Below, one piece after another: positions 52,085-62,429 of a stretch of 64,000 nucleotides of DNA (its first letter is position 1; every line of letters starts with the position of its first letter). The position numbers were made by a program, and so were the translations under genes. The stretch comes from Mesostigma viride. Its lineage: Eukaryota; Streptophyta; Mesostigmatophyceae; Mesostigmatales; Mesostigmataceae. The stretch covers positions 2,596,874 to 2,660,873 of the forward strand of contig RPFO01000188.1 in assembly GCA_009746045.1 (NCBI GenBank), written 5' to 3'. The notes below the pieces were generated by a model. That model saw only the letters and a program-made list of their open reading frames with translations. It made no database searches and was not told the DNA's origin.

Positions 52085-52841
52085 TGGAATGGATGGTGTA
52101 AGCTATCTAGGTCCTAGTTACAGGGGTGTGGGCACCGCGGCCCGAATCGCTATGTATGCCATACGCGGTCACACGCGGAGCCCCCACAGACTTGGGGGTG
52201 GACCGTCTCCTTCATCACTACATGCCATCTATCCTTGCGTACCATCTGCCTCCATATTACAGACAAACCAGGAGGCTGCCCGGGTGTGAGCCCGTCACGT
52301 CTAGTGTAGCACATGTCCATGCCGAGTCTATCACGGGTGGCGGCCCTGCCGCGCGCGGCCTGGGGCACGCCATGCAGGTGAGGACATATCGCCCAGACTG
52401 GGCGGGCTTGGTGCCAGCTAGTCTATCTGATGTGTCTACCTGATCTGTGCGGGCAAGGTGCCCGGCTAGTAGGCCCAGGCGCCTGTGCCTAATAATGTGG
52501 GAAACAGAGGGCAAATCAGCGTACAAATCCTCATTACTAATGTGCAAACCAAAGGGGGCCTTGCGCAGCATCTTGGTGACGGTGCCGTCGAGTCGTTGCT
52601 CCACTGAGCTCCTGCGTCAGTGTCCAGGTCTCGGCGCCGTAGGTCAGGATCGTCAGAATGACGACCTTGAAGAGGTCACGCTTGACGATCCGGGGTAGGG
52701 CGGCCGGGGTTGCCCCACGTACCAGCGGCGGTGGTCATGGAGTTGCGCCCACGCCATGCCGATCCGTGTCGTCAGGTCGTCCTCGCAGTCGGGAAGCCAA
52801 CTGCCGAGCAGCTTGAAGCGGCCTGAAGGCCGGAGGGTAGT
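52085..52841 (-). pseudogene. A1 ORF2 C-terminal fragment
   Basis: Homologous to 13171-13830: FKLLGSWLPDCEDD region, ISNEDLYADLPSVSHIIRHRRLG, CYTRRDGLTPGQPPGLSVIW. Several indels. Confidence 0.75.
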
Positions 52842-52867
52842 TACCCTGATACAAAGACTCTAATGAC

Positions 52868-53552
52868 CTATGCTTGGAAAACCCGACATTCAGGACCTGT
52901 CGCCGAGCATCCTGTAAAACGTGCCGTCTTGCTTGGCGGCCAGTGTGTCCGTGAGTGTCCATGCCTCGCCATACGTAAGCACCGTGAGGACGAGGACCTT
53001 GAAGAGCATGCGCTTGCGATGCTCGCCCAGGCCCGTCGAGCGCCAGTAGGTGTTGAGCGAACGAAACCTAGCCCAGGCCTGGCAGGCCGATGCGGGTGTC
53101 CCGACATTGCCGTCGGCGGTACGTGTCGGGGAGAATGCTCCCCAGCAGTTTGAAGCGATGACGGAACGGGACCTCCGTCCCATCTATAGCAGCCGCGGCG
53201 GCAGCGGGCGACTGGTAGCCCCATTGCAATCACCATCGCCTCAGTTTTGACACTAATTTCCAACCCCACCGCCCGCACCTCCAAGCCCAGTCTGACAGTC
53301 CACTAGCCAGGTCTGAATGTGCTCGGGGCGCTCGATGAGGGTGGTATCATCCGCATAAATCATGTCGGACAGGCGGTAGCCAGGGCCACCGCCGCCGTGT
53401 TCGCGCTCGTAAAGGATTTCCAAGCCGGGCTCGAACCCCTCGAGCAGTAAAGCGCGCACGTGCCCGGCGCATGACGTGATCCGCGACTGCCAATAATGAA
53501 CACGGCGGTATGGCTGACGACGGAGCTCAGATCTTTTGCGTCTGAGCCCCAA
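52868..53552 (-). pseudogene. A2 copy 2 RT fragment with YADD motif
   Basis: Reads DMIYADDTTLIERPEHIQTWL (motif C), VRAVGLEISVKTEA, HRKRMLFKVLVLTVLTYGEAWTLTDTLAAK. The 5' part of the RT is missing. Confidence 0.8.
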
Positions 53553-54207
53553 ATTCGGTCAGACCACTTGCATTCGATGCGCTTTTTTCAGACGCACACG
53601 CCAATGATACAGTATATAATCGGTTACGGCTGACATGCAGTATCGCCAAAGTTACTCACGTGACACTTAGCTGCTAATATGACGACCCCAAAAGCAAAAC
53701 GGGGTTCGGAAAATGAGCTTTCCGGGTCCCAGCCCAACCCACTCGCCATTGTCCTTGCCCAGCCGCCTGGGCACGCAAAACCATCGCCAGCAAACCCATC
53801 GCCAAGCGCCTCTCCACTGAGCCAAAGAAACCCTGCCACGACCACAAATGGAGCCATTACCTCCCAGGAAACATATCATTTTCCTTCCGGGTTGGCAAAT
53901 ACGTGTACGGGGTATCATACGCGGACTTAAAATACGCGTATTATACGTGGGGGGTATAAAATACGCGGCGGTAAAATACGCGACAGTTTTTGTGGTCCAA
54001 TTGTCAGTCACCCAATTAGCACGCTCCTTGATGATGGTCATGCAGTTATTGCAACTGAAATTTGGTGTGTCGCGTTTGCGTGCCATTATATCCTAGCCTA
54101 TCACTTGGAAGGCATATCCATAGCAATAGAGTACTCATGTGTGTGATCCACTATATTAAAATCCTGTGTGATGCAGGTCACGGACATACTTCCGGCCAGC
54201 TAGGCTC
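53541..54207. other. Possible hAT remnant, no intact gene
   Basis: 53890-53995 is crowded with TACGCG and GTATTATACG motifs like the subterminal parts of the hAT at 19057-20532. An 83-codon Pro/Ser-rich frame (53679-53930, +) is unrecognised; it recalls the N-terminal Ser/Pro region of B ORF1. Confidence 0.25.
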
Positions 54208-54440
54208 GAAACACACGCCCTGATCAAGCATGCTGTTTCCGGCCCCACCGTCTAGGTCATCTAGTCGCTCTACACGTAAGCCAGCCATAATTTCAATGCA
54301 CACGGATACACATTTCCATCACCATTCATATTCATCATCCTGAACGACTCGAACACGCGGACAAGATAACGGCAGGCTCGAGCTACCATGGTCCGGATTC
54401 TCCCGATTTCTGGCCTGCGCTGGTTGTCTCCTTGATACTT
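54208..54440. repeat. Dispersed repeat, second copy of 33420-33640
   Basis: Shares cgaaacacacgccctgatca and the following 170 bp, with small deletions. Confidence 0.7.
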
Positions 54441-55648
54441 GGCCGACGACCTCATATGCATGACAGGCAATTCCGTAGCCAGCCAGCTGTAGAATAAAAC
54501 CATGATGCTTTATATATTTGGAAAGCAACCAAAACATTCACATTTAATTTCAAAAGACATCGACAAGAATACAAGTGTTGTCTAGTCGTATAATGTCGTA
54601 CTTGTGCGTCACTGTCCAAATAAGGCTAAGCGGTTCTTGATAACCTAGCAGGCCTCGGGTGACGCCACACTGCTCCGCTTGGCTTACGGCTGGCTGCCAG
54701 TCGGTCCTTTAGCGCCCCCTATCCTGTCTACCTATCCCGCTTACCCCAGCTATGGCTCACTGGCCAACGACGACCGGGTTCCCGTTCCCGAGTCTCGCCC
54801 ACAATACACACATCATCTTGACGAAACCAAACAGTTATCACTTCCGTCAACCAATCTCATGACAATTACTCATTGCAACCACTCTCCGGGGCTGCTCCGG
54901 ATTGTTCCACTATTAAACCCCTTGACGACAACACCAAGTTGTGAGGGAGAGTAACGAGCGAACAACGACCACCATGGCCGCTGCCGTGCTCCTAAATACC
55001 TCCAAAAATCCAGGCATCCATGCGCCGTCGCATTTGCCAGCAAGCCGCCTGACGTGCAGTTAGACTGCCAGCAAAATGCAGAGCAAGTCTGTTCGACAGC
55101 CACGTGCGAGCCAGCACACCGCACACTACGATCTGCGTATCTAGCTTTGTCAGATGGACTGAACATCATTCCGTCTGGACAATACAAAAGATTCATAACT
55201 GCCAAATGTCACGCACCGGAATATTGCGCAAGCCACCAAGGCTTTGCGCCCCTAATAAGTATTGCGCCTGAACCTAAGTCAGGTCACCTAAAACTGTCAC
55301 TCTAGAAATTCAGGCCTTTCCGGCGCGGCGCTCCACACCGGCCCAAGGAACAAAGCCTGCGGCCTACTGAATCGGAACCAACCAAACGTCGGTAACGCTT
55401 CCGATTACGGCAACCGTGTAACTTCTTGAGTGCACGGACGTAAATGACCACGGACGTGACAGGTGTATATATGCTTATTTATTAACATCTTCCATTTATG
55501 CCCTGCAATCCTGATCTGATTATGATTTGTTAAATGCAGGGGGGAGCAGGCTGCAACGGGAATTGTAAGGAATCAATTAATTAATTAATTGTAAGGAAAG
55601 CCATCCACTATATAATGCATGAGAGGACATAAGACACAACTACAGACC
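54441..55648. other. No recognisable gene
   Basis: Short frames only. Two TTAATTAA-type tails (about 55575-55590) with the word gtaaggaa before and after suggest one more tiny tail insertion. Confidence 0.3.
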
Positions 55649-55800
55649 ATGCTCTCAAGGATCCCACAACAAGCTCCATACACATACACACATGTGCACA
55701 CACATTCATCATTGACAAAATGCACAACAGCAGAGGATATAAGACACAAGGACCTTATTGTGGGATCCTTGAGAGCAAGTGCTCTCAAGGATCCCACAAT
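55649..55800. mobile_element. 129-bp MITE with 20-bp inverted ends and an abutting extra end
   Basis: The left end GCTCTCAAGGATCCCACAA (from 55650) is inverted at 55757-55777. Directly after, 55780-55800 repeats the left end, so 55757-55800 is a perfect 21-bp stem with a 2-bp loop. The interior (agctccatacacatacacac, tgcacaacagcagaggata) recurs at 57593-57680 and 57706-57770. Confidence 0.7.
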
Positions 55801-55839
55801 AATGTCTATCTACCTGGAAAAAGGCCTCAATTGAGGCCT

Positions 55840-57554
55840 TTTCATAAATTGGGTGTTGCATGTAATTACAATGAGCCAACAAACTTTATTCCAAATATGA
55901 GTGAAGGCCATGCATTATTATGCTTGTTTCGGGGTTCCCAGCACTTAACATCAGTCATATAGCCCTAATACATATTTAATTATGATTTAATAAAACAGGT
56001 TGTCGCTGCGACGGCACCATCAACACAACATGACCATAGATACAAGCGACCAAAAGGCGTCAGTACTCAGTTCCATCTGCATGTAACGTGTCTTTTGGAC
56101 CTTACGAGGTTCCCCCACGACATGGTAAGCATGGCATGACATGGCATGCTCCCCAAGGGACCCCTCACACACACTTGCACGGCCGGGGCTGTCGCGCAGC
56201 ACTGCAGGCAGCAATAGCCTGCCATGGGTATTGCACGTAACCATGAGGAATCCAAAGCCTCTATTACAAACACGCGCAAGGATCATGCATTATAATGATA
56301 GGTGTGACCTTCCAAGCGCGTAGCTTCACTCACATAGCCCCAATATCTAGGTTGTTACGGTATATTATGACAGGGGTTTGCTGCCGCGGCAGCAGATGAA
56401 CAGCACATGGCAAGATATACAAGCATAACTGGACAACATTTGCACAGCCTACTAGACCTCTTAGCTTGATTTCGGGCTTTGCAAGGGTTGCCTGAGACAT
56501 GGCCAGCATGGCAGGAACTGCCATGCTTCTTATGGAAAGCAAACACGTCTATGAGGCGGGGGCCAGCCGCAGAGCACTGCACGAAGTACTGTAACCTGCC
56601 TTACGTCACATCGGCACTAGGCGCCGATAGGCAGCTAAAAACTGACGATATCACAAGCAAATCGATGCCATTACCTTACTACCACCAGGACGCACTTACC
56701 TTTCACACCCCTCACACCCGGGATCACTAGGCACGCATATGCGCTGGCGCTGAACGTGGCTGCATTAGAAAAGCTGTTCAAGCTCGGCGTTTTCAAGTTG
56801 TCCGGAAGCGATGCAGCCCGCAAATCTGGCCGGACAGACGCTCCATGCGTCGTCCATTGACATATGAAAGCGGCTGCAGCGGCCTCACCAGCGCTGTTCG
56901 CATAATGGCGCTCCCATAGCTGGGGGCGCGCGCGCGTTTATTGTCCGCATCCCAGTTTTTCCTAGCTAAAAACACCCCTTCCTCTACCTACGGATCCACG
57001 CCAAAAGGCTCGAAAATAGCCAGTGCCCCTTTAGTCACGGCTGCCCCAACATCCCCCCCGCCGTTCCGCTAGTCTCTTCCCAGCATATCGAAGCACCGGC
57101 CTGCTGGCAGGCGCACTATCAACGCCAATTACGCCCCAGCTGAATTTCACTAACCTGGCATTCAGCACACAAATAACGACCCCACGAATTTAGAAATTGA
57201 CTTTAAACCCATTTAGCGATCGGGCTAGCTTCACGGATAAATTATCTACCCAACGAGCTCCTTACTGGTCGAAATGATGCACGAACGTGGCCATACGGTC
57301 TATTTTACTCGAGGCCGCCATGGTCGTGCATTCGTGAAAATTCGTCGTCCGGTTGCACGAAAGTGGCCAAAATAGGTACTTTTCCACCTCACATATCTTT
57401 CAGTAACCGTCGACCCCTGTCGACCCCAACGGGTCAGGACGCTCAGCACATATACCAGATTCGCGCCACTGGGGCCGGACGACCCATAGGACCGGTCCTT
57501 CCCGCCAAAATTACCGTCCCCATGTGACCTTGGTGAAAAAGGCCTCAATTGAGC
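55840..57554. mobile_element. E element copy 2, 1.7 kb, unknown class
   Basis: Bounded on both sides by the palindrome AGGCCTCAATTGAGGCCT (left about 55821-55838, right about 57559-57576) and lying within MITE sequence. The right end is homologous to that of E copy 1. The inside has only short frames. A possible minus-strand start (MAASSKIDRM) lies at about 57320. Confidence 0.45.
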
Positions 57555-57592
57555 CAAAAGGCCTCAATTGAGGCCTCTGGGTAAATGGACAA

Positions 57593-57770
57593 TAAGCTCC
57601 ATACACATACACACATGTGCACACACATTCATCATTGACAAAATGCACAACAGCAGAGGATATAAGACACAAGGACCTTGGTCTCAAGGATCCCCGCACA
57701 ACAAGCTCCATACACATACACACATGTGCACACACATTCATCATGCATTGACAAAATGCACAACAGCACC
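57593..57770. repeat. Two more MITE interior copies in tandem
   Basis: Two copies of the 55670-55760 interior separated by ggtctcaaggatccccgcac, an altered inverted end. Confidence 0.7.
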
Positions 57771-57889
57771 CCCGCTTCCATGGAGATCACTCCACGTTGG
57801 TCCATGCAATTATTTAAGCCAGCATGGCCATGCTTTCTTAACGGCAGCGCATGCAGCCCTTGTTCTCACTATACTATTGCTAGTAACTT

Positions 57890-58504
57890 GTGAGTTATAA
57901 CTTAATGTCCCATCCATCACATGCGTCCTCGACAGCCACCTGCACGCTCTCCTTCTTCTTCACGAGAAGCTCGCCACCCAACAACTTCCGAGAAGGAGGG
58001 GTGACGTGCCCTCCTTTAAGTACTGGATCATGCCGGCCACCATCTGCTTGAAAGAGGCGCTCTCAGCCGCATTGAAGGCAATGCCGTTCTCGATAAAAAA
58101 TTCGGCAGCCAGCAGCTGGACACCTTTCTCGTCGACGGGAACCAGCCATTGGGTGATGCTCAGCTGGCCTTTGCTGGGAACCGACGACAAGTCCGCCGGC
58201 GCAGCCCCTCCCATCTCCGCCATCGCCCTGTTCAAATTGTGCTGCTTCTTGGCGTCTGACTTCTGCAACTTGTTGTTAGCAATCCTGAGAAACCTGCTCC
58301 GGATATTCGGTGGAATTTTGTCGCAGGGTAACATCCCTTCCCCTGCGATTCCGGCAAAGTGTGCACGGACTCGGAATACGCTGATTGCCCCCGCCCCGTA
58401 TGAGAACTTCTATTTGCAAAATGAGCAGAACTTATTCGACACAAACTGCGTTTTGTTACTAACAGCATCTGTGACTGCTTCTTTCTTCTCGAGAACGAAA
58501 TCCC
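57890..58504 (-). pseudogene. hAT transposase N-terminal part, cut by the YR retrotransposon
   Basis: On the minus strand a BED zinc finger (WDFVLEKKEAV, NKFCSFCK, VFRVRAHFAG, GMLPC) is followed by a linker and QWLVPVDEKGVQLLAAEFFIENGIAFNAAESASFKQMV. That last stretch is a classic hAT signature. After a frame change comes VTPPSRKLLGGELL. A stop inside the finger and the frame change show decay. The 5' side ends at 58504, exactly where the retrotransposon begins. The missing first exon should lie beyond 64000. Confidence 0.75.
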
Positions 58505-58642
58505 ATTCTATTAACCGTGGAACTCCAGGGTAACCAGACTCTTTATTAAAACAATGAGTGGAGCACATACAAAAGGCAGGCCACATCCCGGCCGCCGATG
58601 CTCATGGGAACACTTATTGCTTGGCAAAGGCTAGCCTTACCC
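58505..58642 (-). repeat. Split direct repeat B2 (138 bp)
   Basis: Copy of 59099-59236; carries AATAAA on the minus strand (58542-58547). Confidence 0.9.
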
Positions 58643-58667
58643 CCAAACACGCAGGGAGGGTGGGCGG

Positions 58668-59095
58668 GAAAAGAAAAGAGGCCGACCTTAGCTAGGTGGG
58701 TTTGTTTTTGTCCTTTTTTGCGTGTCATGCGGCCTTGGCCCGGACGGCATTTTTTCGCCACGCAAATGTTGCGTCTGAACAAATGACGCAATGTGGCGTT
58801 CTAATTGCCGGCAGCTTACGTAAGGCTGCCGGGGCTATTAGGTCACATATTGCGTGAGAGAAAGAATCTAGATCTAGTTAATCACTACGCCATGAGCCAA
58901 GAAACCTAGACAGTGGCAGGTTTATATCTCAACGTAGCTCCTGCCACCTGGCCAAGAAAAACTGGCCAAAGCTTTGGCCACGACTGATCCGGATCAGGCC
59001 GCACCGGCCTCAAAAGGTATGTCACGTGAACCCAATAACCTAGCTATAGCGGCTACCCTTCCATCTCACTATAAAGAAACTATGTTCAGAGAACC
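58668..59095 (-). repeat. Split direct repeat A2 (428 bp)
   Basis: Copy of 63573-64000. Contains several perfect palindromes: GGCCAAAGCTTTGGCC, TGATCCGGATCA, and stems GCCGGCAGC/GCTGCCGG and GGCAGG/CCTGCC. The RNA would be highly folded. Confidence 0.9.
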
Positions 59096-59098
59096 ACG

Positions 59099-59236
59099 AT
59101 TCTATTAACCGTGGAACTCCAGGGTAACCAGACTCTTTATTAAAACAATGAGTGGAGCACATACAAAAGGCAGGCCACATCCCGGCCGCCGATGCTCATG
59201 GGAACACTTATTGCTTGGCAAAGGCTAGCCTTACCC
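59099..59236 (-). repeat. Split direct repeat B1 (138 bp)
   Basis: Directly follows the pol 3' end. Joined to A2 through three bases (acg). Confidence 0.9.
59136..59141 (-). terminator. Possible polyadenylation signal AATAAA
   Basis: AATAAA on the minus strand, about 170 nt after the pol stop codon, inside repeat B1. The same signal is in B2. Confidence 0.35.
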
Positions 59237-59308
59237 TTATATCCCTCCCTGGCGATCCATGCCAGGGGCAAAGAACCTAGCATAATGACAGAGAAATGAA
59301 CAACCAAA

Positions 59309-62300
59309 TTAGGTGGAGGGCAATTTCAAAATAGCCCGCCAGGCCCGAGGGGGGCAGGCGGCCATGGCCCGAAGAATAACCTCAGGCAGCTGCACCTCCA
59401 AACTGCGGTGCAAGCCCACATAATGGGCAACCGTGGAGCTGCTAAGCCAGCGCCCCCGGCCCTGGATGTCCCCCATGCTGCGACCCGCGAGGAAATCGTG
59501 AGTGGCACCTCCATGCCGCAGCCCGTGAATGGTGAAAATCTGGGCGACCCCCAAGGCCTGACTCGCAGCCTGCCAAATGCGCCGGAATTGCGGGTAGGTG
59601 AAAGGGAACACGGCCTCCCAAGCGTGCTTACCCGCGATGCAGTGACGGAGGATGGTTTCAGACATCACATCTTCTACCACCACTGACTGAGTCTTGCCCT
59701 TAGAGGTCTTGGTAGACCTCAGCAGTAGGGCGCCCCGTTGAGCCGGCCCAAGCCGAACGTCAGGCTGGAGGCGCACATGGCCAACACGGAGGTTCAGCGC
59801 CTCCGAGATTCGCAGGTAATGGCGGAACACGATGACAACCAGCAGGCCCGCAAGGCGCTGACCTTGCATGACCATCGTGCTGGCAAGTGCAAACGCCGCC
59901 TCCCATGGAATGGGAGGAGGGGCACGGGGGGGCACAAGTGTTTTCCACCCAGCGAGGACGCCACGGGCCAAGTCCCACCGCTTCACCATACCGGGATAAT
60001 AAAGTTGCAACCCCATCAAGGCATTGACACACACTTGGCGGCTGTACCCCCGAAAATGAGCCCAGGCGACATACGCACAAAATGTCTCCTCAAGGGTGTC
60101 AGCTCGTGACGATGACCCGTCCGCCCGCCCACCAGCCTCCCACCAAGTCAAGAGGGAATCAAGACCACGACGGTAGGCCAGCAAAGTAGCCGGCTTTACT
60201 TTCCCCTCTAGCAATGGAAGGTAGCTAACAGGTGCAGGGGGCCCCGGGTTAGGATGGATGCCTTCCGCGGTCAGGTCGCGCACCCAGCCTGCCAAGAAAG
60301 TCGCCATGGATTGGCCGCGAGAAACGCCATCGGCTGGTTGAAGTGCACTCGGCGTCCACACCCACTGGGAACGACTCCCCGTGGCGAGGGTCAGCGCGCA
60401 CAAGCGGCGGCACTGCTTGTTGAGCTTGTGGGATGAGGACCGCCCCTTAGCCAAGCAGCCCAACGCCGCGGTGGAGTCCACCAACCTCACCACCCGCTTG
60501 CCTCGGTTTGCCAAGCTGCGCGCACTCCTCTCCACGCCCTTCACTGCAGCCCGCACCTCCTTCTCGTTGATGTGCATCCCCGGATCCCGCCAACGACTCC
60601 GGACCCCAACCCGCCATTGCTGGCTAGTGATTGCTTGTTGCGCCCGCGCGCTCAGTGGCCTAGGGCCAGCGTAGGCCACCTCACTTGGTATGAGCAAAGT
60701 CGGGTACCCCCGCACCTCTCGTGCCCTCGCCAGCTCCGTCACATCGCCCGGCTCCATGGTTGCGTACACGACACCTTGCCCGTAGGTGGACGCGTCAGAT
60801 GCAACCACCTCACGGGCCAAAGGTGCGCTTCGGTCAACCCTTAGCATGGGAGCCAAGGCCAGGGCACACTCTAACTCCTCCCGCACCCCGGCCCACAGCA
60901 CCCAGGATCGCTGCCCCCACCCTTGCAGGCTGATGAATTTGAAACATTGCTGCCAAATGGACAAGCAGCTGCGGCTTAACATCTGCAGCCACAACCACCG
61001 CCCCAAGACGGCAGCCAGCCCCTCGGCCGTAGCTCGGCCTCGAGTGAGTATAGCCTGCGTGTGGGCGATCACAAGGTTGAGCTGCTTGACCGTTGGTTCC
61101 AGCACGCCGTTCCGTCGGTGCACCACCCCTAGGGCTTCTAGCTCGTCCCCTTCCAGGCTCGCCATCTTAGTCTTCTCCTTAGACGGCACAAGGTTGTTAG
61201 GGAGGTAGCCTTCCTCAATAGCGCGCGTGATGAGCTGGTTCACCGCCTCGCAGGTCCGCCCGTTGCTGGCCACCAAGTCATCAATGGTGATGGACAGCAT
61301 GGGGGCAGGGGGGTTTTCCAGGTCAATCTGAAGCTCCCCGGCGCGCTCCTCCTTGTACTCGATGGCCAAGCGCAGTGGCTGGCCACACTCGTCGCGCACC
61401 AAGGTGAGCTCACCTGCGCTTGAGAGGTAGTTGACCTGGCGCCTCGGATCCAGGGCACCGGTCATGTAGAGCACCATCTCATGGATGGCCTCCCCCAGCG
61501 CCACCGCATGGGAATGTCCCATGGCCAGCACCTTGAGCACGGGCCACACCTTCCGCCTGGGCCCTGCCAGACCTACGCTAGTCGACCACACACTAGGAAG
61601 CCCTTGGTAGTCCCACCACCACTCGGGCACCTCGATGGAATAGTAGTATGACACGAGGTCGCTCTTGGCGCAGTAGCACCAGCCTTTGATGTAGACCTCC
61701 ACGAGGATGCCCAGGTGGGGTAGCAGGATCTTGGGGGGTCCACCCACAGCAGGTTGCCCAGCTTCCTGTTGACGATGAACCGAAGCTCACCCACCCCCTT
61801 GGCCACTCCAAAGCAGCCATCCACCCACTTGGGCCGCCTCTCCCGGAACGCCACCATGCCCACGCCCGCTGCCCGGCTCATGAGCTTGCCCCATTCAGCC
61901 ATGGAGCATCCCCGGCTGGGCTTGGGCACATTCCAATACTTTGCGCTCGCCACGACCGCTGGCTTGATGCAGTTCTCTTCGCTGGCATATATCTCCCGCC
62001 AGCTCGGCCGCATAGCCAACAGGTCGAGCAGCCGTGCCTTCCCCGCCACCTCCGCCTTTGGTAGACTCACCGCGTCCGCGCGCAGTTGTTCATACTTATT
62101 CTGCTTCCCATATATTGCATCAGCACCTTCTTGCTCCTGGCCTGTCGCAACGCCCCCTACGCGGCGACTGTGCCAGGTGCAGTGCCTCTTGACCCTCGCA
62201 AGGGCCTCCTCCCTCCCCTTAGAGCACGCCCCTCTAGGGTTAGGAGGAGGGTCTTGCCCCCCTCCCCACAGCCAATTAAGCCAACGCACTACCTTGCATT

Positions 62301-62429
62301 GCAGTGTGTACTCGCGGTGGCGGCGCGTGGCACGCTGTCGCCGGCGTGCCGATCTCACCCTGCCCCACGCGGTGTACGCTGGCCTAAGTGGGTATGGCAG
62401 CGGGAAAAGGGAGCGGTCCCGCTGGGATT
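59309..62429 (-). CDS. pol of the YR retrotransposon: RT, RNase H, tyrosine recombinase
   Basis: Two overlapping frames. The first (to about 61735) follows the gag stop and ends in the RT fingers (ELRFIVNRKLGN). The second (61747-59309, 812 codons) carries the rest. Residues in the second frame: RT motif A with D30 (CAKSDLVSYYYSIEVPEW) and a catalytic IDD at 155-157. RNase H has VVASDAS (318), NEKE (394-397), LVDSTAA (424) and PADGVSRG (473). NPGP lies at 500-503. The tyrosine recombinase has R647 (YLRISEAL), H741-x2-R744 (HGLRHGGAT), W767 and Y776 (HYVG). All catalytic groups are present. The frames meet at a run of six C (61733-61738), fitting a -1 ribosomal slip. How pol is translated after gag is unknown. 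Confidence 0.88.
61733..61739 (-). promoter_or_regulatory. Candidate -1 frameshift heptamer C CCC CCA
   Basis: On the minus strand the zero frame reads GAC CCC CCA. Slipping back one base gives CCC AAG and enters the RT-RNase H-YR frame at PPKILLP, which continues the RT consensus. The heptamer has the X XXY YYZ form. A simple one-base deletion in the C run is the alternative. Confidence 0.4.

Larger units (their letters stand above)
49960..52841 (-). mobile_element. A1 LINE, 5'-truncated, inserted in A2 and carrying B
   Basis: The TSD TACCCTGAT lies at 49951-49959 and 52842-52850. A1 sequence covers 49960-50040 (tail, hairpin, 3' UTR) and 52085-52841 (ORF2 C-terminal part). The B element sits between them. 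Confidence 0.9.
49412..53540 (-). mobile_element. LINE A2 copy 2, 5'-truncated, split by A1
   Basis: Pieces 49412-49959 and 52851-53540 rejoin across the 9-bp TSD of the inserted A1 into continuous A2 ORF2 (…LESLYQG, then MPRISDKIR…). The 3' end has the A2 form: ATGTGCTACAT, CTCCCAACGGAG, ATGTT and a T/A-rich tail. Confidence 0.85.
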
